From contig JAFPYK010000118.1 of the NCBI GenBank assembly GCA_017412265.1, positions 1 through 10,208 of the forward strand: a stretch of 10,208 nucleotides of DNA. Direction: 5' to 3'. Below are positions 6,121-10,208 of this stretch, in pieces. A program made the position numbers and the translations under genes. Each line of letters opens with the position of its first letter. Position 1 is the stretch's first letter. This stretch comes from Lachnospiraceae bacterium (GTDB taxonomy: Bacteria > Bacillota > Clostridia > Lachnospirales > Lachnospiraceae). The notes beneath the pieces were generated by a model. That model had not been told where the DNA came from and searched no databases. It worked only from the letters and a program-made list of their open reading frames with translations.

Positions 6121-6581
6121 CCATGGGACGGATCAAGAAACTGATATTCGTCTCGGGAAATGATTCTTCGCGCGGGCCGATGGCGGAGGCCATCTATAAG
6201 AGGATGGATACGACCGGCGAGGTGGAGGTGTGTTCCCGGGGCACGGTGGTTCTGTTCCCGGAGCCGATCAACCCGAAGGCGCTCCTGATCCTGGCCAACC
6301 ATGAGACGCCGTGCGAGAAGGAGCGGAGTGTACCTTTCGACCCGGCGGAGGTGACGGAGGACACACTGATCCTGACGATGGATGAGCGGCAGAAGAACCA
6401 GCTGGTCGAGGATTACGGAATCCGCGAGCGGGTACAGACGATGAAGGCTTATGTCAGCGAGATGGGCAATGTCTGGACTCCGTACGGGCAGAGTCTGGTG
6501 GCCTACCAGGAGTGCTACATGGAACTGGTGCGCCTGATTAAGAAGATCATTTACCGGCTCACAGAGAGCAGGGAAGAATAA
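6117..6581 (+). CDS. Low-molecular-weight phosphatase-like protein lacking catalytic Cys and Asp (YwlE position)
   Basis: The fold matches LMW protein tyrosine/arginine phosphatases, and the position between ywlC and rpiB is that of YwlE, the protein-arginine phosphatase of Bacillus. The P-loop, normally FVCTGNTCRSPMAE, reads FVSGNDSSRGPMAE: the nucleophilic Cys is Ser13, while the phosphate-binding Arg (R19) and the PMAE tail remain. The late general-acid motif DP(F/Y)G reads TPYG, so the Asp is Thr121. Both catalytic residues are therefore missing, yet the 154-residue frame is intact and the fold residues are kept. This suggests a pseudo-enzyme, perhaps a phospho-residue binder, rather than a decaying gene. 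The GTG at 6117 overlaps the upstream stop; the ATG at 6123, with AGAAGG 7 nt upstream, is an equally good start. Numbering is from 6117. Confidence 0.85.
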   Translation: MTMGRIKKLIFVSGNDSSRGPMAEAIYKRMDTTGEVEVCSRGTVVLFPEPINPKALLILANHETPCEKERSVPFDPAEVTEDTLILTMDERQKNQLVEDYGIRERVQTMKAYVSEMGNVWTPYGQSLVAYQECYMELVRLIKKIIYRLTESREE

Positions 6582-6596
6582 GAAAGGATGAATGAG

Positions 6597-7037
6597 ATGA
6601 AAGTTGCGCTTGGATGTGATCACGGCGGCTATGGCCTGATGCAGGAGATTAAGGCATGGCTGGAGAGCAAGGGTATTGAGTATGTGGACTTCGGAACGGA
6701 CAGCCCGGAGGCGACGGATTATGCGATCTATGCGAAGCGGGTGGCGAAGGCGATCCTGGCGGGCGAGTGCGACCGCGGCATCCTGATCTGCGGCACGGGC
6801 ATCGGCATCTCGATCACGGCGAACAAGTTCAAGGGCATCCGGGCCGCGCTCTGCAGCGACTGCTTCTCGGCGCAGGCGACCAGAGAGCACAATGACGCGA
6901 ATATCGTGGCGTTTGGTGCGCGCGTGGTGGGTCCCGGCCTGGCGATCAAGATCGTGGATACGTTCCTGCATACGGAGTTTTCCGGGGCGGAGCGGCATGT
7001 GCGCAGAATCGCGCAGATTGAGTCGGATATGGAATAA
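6597..7037 (+). CDS. rpiB: Ribose-5-phosphate isomerase B
   Basis: Interconverts ribose 5-phosphate and ribulose 5-phosphate in the pentose phosphate pathway (RpiB/LacAB family). Counted from the ATG at 6597 (146 residues), it shows the start MKVALGCDHGG with D8 and H9, the catalytic Cys65 in the CGTGIG loop, H98 in REHNDAN, and the phosphate-binding Arg pair near 136-137. These are the expected RpiB rather than allose-isomerase-like features, though LacA/LacB-type sugar isomerases are relatives. The ATG at 6597 was chosen because RpiB proteins begin MKVA-like and AAAGG (6583-6587) lies 9 nt upstream; the in-frame ATG at 6588 abuts that site. It is the last gene of the ywlC-like group, 15 nt after the phosphatase-like gene, and is followed by a terminator. 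Confidence 0.95.
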   Translation: MKVALGCDHGGYGLMQEIKAWLESKGIEYVDFGTDSPEATDYAIYAKRVAKAILAGECDRGILICGTGIGISITANKFKGIRAALCSDCFSAQATREHNDANIVAFGARVVGPGLAIKIVDTFLHTEFSGAERHVRRIAQIESDME

Positions 7038-7063
7038 ACCGATTATTGCGTTGCCAATTTTTT

Positions 7064-7084
7064 AGGAGCCCCGGGAGGGCTCCT
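7064..7084. other. Stem-loop with T run on the wrong side
   Basis: A perfect 8-bp stem (aggagccc 7064-7071 with gggctcct 7077-7084, loop cggga) is preceded by six T (7058-7063) instead of followed by T. It is not a standard terminator on either strand. It could act as an mRNA 3'-end stabiliser for rpiB. Confidence 0.5.
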
Positions 7085-7112
7085 GCATGCAGACGGTGAT
7101 CGTGTTACATTG

Positions 7113-7155
7113 CGCCCTGTCCTTCCGGGGAGACCCGGGATGACAGGGCGTTTCT
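7113..7155 (+). terminator. Intrinsic terminator after rpiB
   Basis: A perfect 9-bp stem (cgccctgtc 7113-7121 with gacagggcg 7142-7150) with an inner ccggg/cccgg pairing is followed directly by TTTCT. It lies about 75 nt after the rpiB stop and is the best end point for the housekeeping operon. Confidence 0.75.
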
Positions 7156-7213
7156 GTATCTGCGGATGACGGTACGGTTCGGATCTCCCGGAAGGGGACG
7201 ATCGGAAGAACAG

Positions 7214-7256
7214 CCCTCGGGGCGCCTTCCTTGCGGAGGATGCCCCAGGGGTTTTT
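7214..7256 (+). terminator. Second terminator between the housekeeping and ATPase regions (possibly bidirectional)
   Basis: An imperfect 10-bp stem (7214-7223 with 7242-7251, one mismatch) is extended inside by cttcc/ggagg and followed by TTTTT (7252-7256). On the minus strand it lies about 40 nt after the stop codon of the gene ending at 7295, with a poorer T run (ttctt), so it may also end that transcript. The 58 nt between it and the 7113 terminator contain no gene that I can see. Confidence 0.65.
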
Positions 7257-7294
7257 ACGTGTGTAGAGGATCTCCGGCCGGGGCCCGCCGCCTC

Positions 7295-8197
7295 TTACGG
7301 GCTGTCGGGTGATTTCTCCAGGAAGGGCAGATAGCTGCCCATGCGATCCTTGACGTCGTACCAGGCGCTCGCCTTCGCGTGCCGGCCGACGGAGACCTGG
7401 CAGTATCTGCGTACGGCCTCATTCGTCTCCGGCGAGTCAAACTCGAGATTATCGACGGAGGATTTGTAGTGCAGGGAGAAATACTTGCTGGTCCCGGAGC
7501 GGAAGCGGATCGTGAGGCGGCCGTCGTACTGGCTGACGACCTTGCCGGGCCCGTAGCGTTCGTGGCGGACCGGGGTGCCTTTCTCCAGCAGGCTGTCCAC
7601 GAGGGACTTCGCCTCCTCCAGCTCGCTGTAGTCGCGGCGGACCTCCTCGTAACGGGTGATCTCTGCGAGCAGGCGGGCCACGGTGCGTACGCGCTCCAGT
7701 CGGAAGGGGCGCATCATGGGGAGGATGATGTCCATGTGAATGGGGCGCCTGCGGGCGATGCCGCCGAGGCGGCTCATCGGTGTGACGAGGAGCTCTCCGA
7801 CGGTGCGGATACCTTCCTCGCGGAGGATGCAGGCGTCGACGGCCGGCAGGCCGAAGGATTCGAGGGTCTCGTTGAGGGCCGACTCCGGCCAGAGGGAGTC
7901 TCCGATCTCGGCGCGGTGGCTGCGGAGCTCCTCCTGCAGGCTCTCGCCCGCCTGCGTGATCAGGTCCCGGTAATCCGGGCAGTTTCGGTTCAGCCAGGCA
8001 GCGATCGCGACATCGTCTTCCTTGTCGTCGATCATGCGCTCAAATTCGTCCTCTTGCTCGGGACTCAGTTCCTGGCACATCGACTCGCCGACGCGCAGTT
8101 CGTACTGTTCCTGCATCAGGTGCAGGAAGGCCTGCTCGTCGGCAGGCTGTTCAAAGTAAACGCCGGCATCTGCCAGCCATTCTCTGTTAAGGTTCAT
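7295..8197 (-). CDS. Uncharacterised protein with HhH (RpoA-CTD-like) and Tudor/SH3-like C-terminal region
   Basis: I do not recognise a named family for the whole 300-residue protein. Residues about 33-80 form an acidic helical stretch resembling DUF5663 (LSPEQEDEFERMI followed by a PDY-containing helix). About 108-163 read like the helix-hairpin-helix domain of RNA polymerase alpha CTD (ESFGLPAVDACILREEGIRT then VGELL). About 205-245 (GTPVRHERYGPGKVVSQYDG then RLTIRF) match the small Tudor/SH3-like beta-barrel seen at the C-terminus of UvrD/PcrA helicases. No signal peptide or membrane helix is present. AAAGGA lies about 7 nt before the ATG. It is 87 bp downstream of the ATPase gene on the same strand, so a nucleic-acid-related partner role is plausible but unproven. 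Confidence 0.7.
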   Translation of the reverse strand: MNLNREWLADAGVYFEQPADEQAFLHLMQEQYELRVGESMCQELSPEQEDEFERMIDDKEDDVAIAAWLNRNCPDYRDLITQAGESLQEELRSHRAEIGDSLWPESALNETLESFGLPAVDACILREEGIRTVGELLVTPMSRLGGIARRRPIHMDIILPMMRPFRLERVRTVARLLAEITRYEEVRRDYSELEEAKSLVDSLLEKGTPVRHERYGPGKVVSQYDGRLTIRFRSGTSKYFSLHYKSSVDNLEFDSPETNEAVRRYCQVSVGRHAKASAWYDVKDRMGSYLPFLEKSPDSP

Positions 8198-8250
8198 AAG
8201 GATTCCTTTCCGGGCACAGGCCCGACGGTTGTGAAATGTGAGGGTGGAAA

Positions 8251-8273
8251 GCCGCAGGGGAGGGCCCTGCGGC
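8251..8273 (-). terminator. Intercistronic hairpin between the ATPase and HhH/Tudor genes
   Basis: A perfect 9-bp stem (gccgcaggg 8251-8259 with ccctgcggc 8265-8273, 5-nt loop) lies 11 nt after the ATPase stop codon. On the minus strand it is followed by TTTCC. This is weak for a terminator, so it may only reduce, or stabilise, the transcript between two co-directional genes. Confidence 0.5.
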
Positions 8274-8284
8274 GGGTGAAGCCG

Positions 8285-10208
8285 TCAGCCGGCTTTGCGT
8301 TTTCTGGTGCGCCTGTGGGCGGCAAGGTCCTCCGGCTCGGGCTTGTGGCGCTCGTTCCATTTGACCAGCCAGGTGGGGCCGGAGGACATATCGTCCGGCG
8401 AACCGGGGCGGAGCGCCAGACTGTAATCGGGCAGTTCCGCGAGCTTCCGGCCGTCGAGGATGTCCATCATCTCGTCTCTGGTGAGAGGGCGGCAGGAGCG
8501 GAAGGGCTCGACCAGGGCGCGCCGGCTTCGCTCTTCGATGAGGCGCGCGGTCTCTTCGGCGTGTTCGGCCTCGGGTACCGGGAAGACCTGAAGGGTGAAG
8601 GGCTCGGTCTGCAGGCCGCCGTCGCTTACGGTGGTGATGGCCTCGAAGGCGTTCATCGCGGAGAGCTTGTGCTGCATGCCGGCGACGCCGAAGCGCTCCG
8701 CGGCCCGATAAGCGTCTCTTGCGGAGAGGCGGAAGGCGGAGAAGGAGGCGCTGTTGGCTTCCAGGGCGTCTAAGACTTCCTGGGTGAGCTGGCCGCAATG
8801 CTGATGGGCCATGATGATGCCTAAAGAGAACTTGCGACTCTCGGCGAGCATCTGAGGAAGGGGCGAGGTCTGGAAGAGGTGGGCCTCATCGAGAAATACC
8901 AGGTGGGTGCGGTCACGCTTTCTGCGCGTGAGGACCGCGTTCCACAGCTGCATGAGCAGCAGGGTGCCGATGGTGCGGGCCGCGAGGGTGCCGATCACCG
9001 GGGAGGCAAGATCGATGAGGGTGACCGAGTCGCTCTCCAGAAGGGAGGGGAAGTCCAGGGCATTGGCCCCGGCGCCCAGCGTGCTGCGAAGCTGCGGCAC
9101 GGAGGTGAGCCGCTGCATTTTGCATAAGGCCCAGCCGATGAGGTTGTTGAAATCGGAGTCGGAGACCTTGCCGAATTCTTCCTCAAGGGTCGCGGCCAGG
9201 GCCGGGTAGTCGTGCTCGATTCGCTCGAAGGCCTTGCGCATGTTCTTACGGCCCTGCGAGAGGAGGGTGATGGCCTCGAAGGAGGCGCGTCTGCCGAAGA
9301 TCGCGATGGCGACGGAGGCGAAGGTGGAGAACCAGCGCTCCCAGCGGGGGCCGACGAAGCCTTCGCGCTTCGGATCGAACATGTCCGTAAAGAGGAGGTT
9401 TAAGTCGCTGATGGTGCGCTCCTCGTCTGCGGGGTTGTCGCTGCGGAAGACGTTGAGAGGGACCGGGTGGTCCTCGTCGCCGAGGCGGATGACGTGCACG
9501 CGGGCCGCCTGCTCAGCGGGAATGCTCCGCAGCAGAAGGTCGATCGTGCTCCCGTGGGGGTCGAAGAAGGTCAGGCCGTAGCCCTGCTCGATAGCGCTCA
9601 GGATTGATGTCGCAAGGAGCGTGGATTTGCCGCAGCCGGTCTGGCCGATGATCTGCCAGTGGCGCTTCAGGTCTTCTTCGCCGAGGGTGATCGGGCGGGT
9701 GAGGCCCGAGCTGTCAAGCGCCTGCCCGATCGTGATGCGGCGCCCGCCTTCCTTCACCGGATGGGTGGCGGGCAGGAGAGGGACGATTGGCTCGCGGCAG
9801 CGGATGCCCATCACGGTCTCATCCTGGACAAATGGGTCGAGGACAAGCATGCGGGCCGTACTCTCTGCCATCGTGCGCAGGCCGCAGAAGGGGTCGTCCC
9901 AGCAACGCGAGGCCGCGAGGTCATCCATGGGTCCGAGGAGGCGCAGGGAGACACCGGAGATGGCCTGGCCGAGGGCGGTGCGCAGGCGCAGCGAGGCGGG
10001 GCCGGGCAGGAGCATCAGGGCTTTGGCGCGGACCGGGGTCCCGATGTAGGAATCGGGGGCCGCCGGGCCGGGGGTCCAGTGGGAGAGGATCTCCTTGCGG
10101 CAGCGGGTCTGCTCGTCTTCGGAGGCTGAGGCCGCAAGGAAACGGAAGACGCCTCCTTCCTCGCGGAGGGCTTCGGCCAGACCTGCAAACTGCAGGTAGA
10201 AGGTCTGG
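8285..10208 (-). CDS. HerA/VirD4-like conjugation ATPase, partial (5' end beyond window)
   Basis: A RecA-fold ATPase of the HerA-FtsK superfamily, resembling coupling or VirB4-like ATPases that move DNA or protein during conjugation. The frame stays open from the stop at 8285 to the window edge, adding 64 residues before the first Met at 10015, so at least 640 residues are coded and the true start is outside. Within the visible part, Walker A GQTGCGKST is at about 188-196, followed by FFDPHG and DHPVPLNVF, both typical of this superfamily. Walker B HLVFLDEAH is at about 435-443, and MAHQHCGQL follows as the sensor motif. The tail is Arg/Lys-rich. There is no clear transmembrane segment in the visible part, unlike many VirD4 proteins. 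The class is secure; whether it is a coupling protein, a VirB4-like ATPase or a HerA helicase is not. Confidence 0.85.
   Translation of the reverse strand, partial: QTFYLQFAGLAEALREEGGVFRFLAASASEDEQTRCRKEILSHWTPGPAAPDSYIGTPVRAKALMLLPGPASLRLRTALGQAISGVSLRLLGPMDDLAASRCWDDPFCGLRTMAESTARMLVLDPFVQDETVMGIRCREPIVPLLPATHPVKEGGRRITIGQALDSSGLTRPITLGEEDLKRHWQIIGQTGCGKSTLLATSILSAIEQGYGLTFFDPHGSTIDLLLRSIPAEQAARVHVIRLGDEDHPVPLNVFRSDNPADEERTISDLNLLFTDMFDPKREGFVGPRWERWFSTFASVAIAIFGRRASFEAITLLSQGRKNMRKAFERIEHDYPALAATLEEEFGKVSDSDFNNLIGWALCKMQRLTSVPQLRSTLGAGANALDFPSLLESDSVTLIDLASPVIGTLAARTIGTLLLMQLWNAVLTRRKRDRTHLVFLDEAHLFQTSPLPQMLAESRKFSLGIIMAHQHCGQLTQEVLDALEANSASFSAFRLSARDAYRAAERFGVAGMQHKLSAMNAFEAITTVSDGGLQTEPFTLQVFPVPEAEHAEETARLIEERSRRALVEPFRSCRPLTRDEMMDILDGRKLAELPDYSLALRPGSPDDMSSGPTWLVKWNERHKPEPEDLAAHRRTRKRKAG

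Noticed and set aside
7157..7190. Fragment resembling the end of group II intron domain V (gacggtacggttcgg)
   Set aside because: The matching first strand of domain V and the bulge are absent, and there is no intron-encoded protein or 5' GUGYG boundary nearby.
7379..8773. 464-codon plus-strand open frame opposite the HhH/Tudor and ATPase genes
   Set aside because: It crosses two genes on the opposite strand, lacks recognisable domains and is explained by their codon bias.

Overview
The window looks like chromosomal DNA of a GC-rich member of the Clostridia, most likely a Lachnospiraceae-type gut Firmicute. This is inferred from a MecA adaptor, a TsaC/Sua5 - LMW-phosphatase-like - RpiB gene order matching the Bacillus ywlC-ywlE-ywlF block, a barnase/barstar pair, and strong Shine-Dalgarno sites. 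No rRNA marker is present, so the placement is an inference.

Layout. Positions 1-180 hold about three tandem 63-64 bp units, each carrying a GC-rich palindrome, and the array runs off the left edge. A strong hairpin (208-249) ends the minus-strand mecA gene (261-1019), which has a near-consensus promoter at 1083-1111. From 1220 a divergent plus-strand promoter (TTGTAA-17-TATAAT) faces about 1 kb with no convincing protein gene. That stretch ends in two strong hairpins (1971-2005 and 2052-2106), so the simplest reading is a long non-coding transcript of about 750 nt. At 2320-4983 there is a tight plus-strand group: a membrane-anchored GH18 glycosidase, a membrane-anchored or secreted barnase-family RNase, and its barstar-family inhibitor, which overlaps the RNase gene by 4 bp. 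After a hairpin come the housekeeping genes for threonylcarbamoyl-AMP synthase (5050-6120), an LMW-phosphatase-like protein lacking both catalytic residues (6117-6581), and ribose-5-phosphate isomerase B (6597-7037).

From 7295 to the right edge the strand switches. A 300-residue HhH/Tudor-like protein of unknown function lies downstream of a HerA/VirD4-type ATPase that is cut by the window edge. These two look like part of a conjugative or integrative element and are separated from the housekeeping genes by three successive hairpins.

The most interesting points are: (1) the apparently dead phosphatase at the position of the protein-arginine phosphatase YwlE; (2) paired loss of the barnase R59 and barstar E76 contact residues, suggesting a re-wired toxin-inhibitor interface; (3) the promoter-to-terminator 'empty' region that may encode a large structured RNA; (4) a duplicated 11-residue motif in the MecA linker kept identical at protein level despite DNA divergence; (5) the ATPase plus HhH/Tudor pair at the edge of a possible mobile element.
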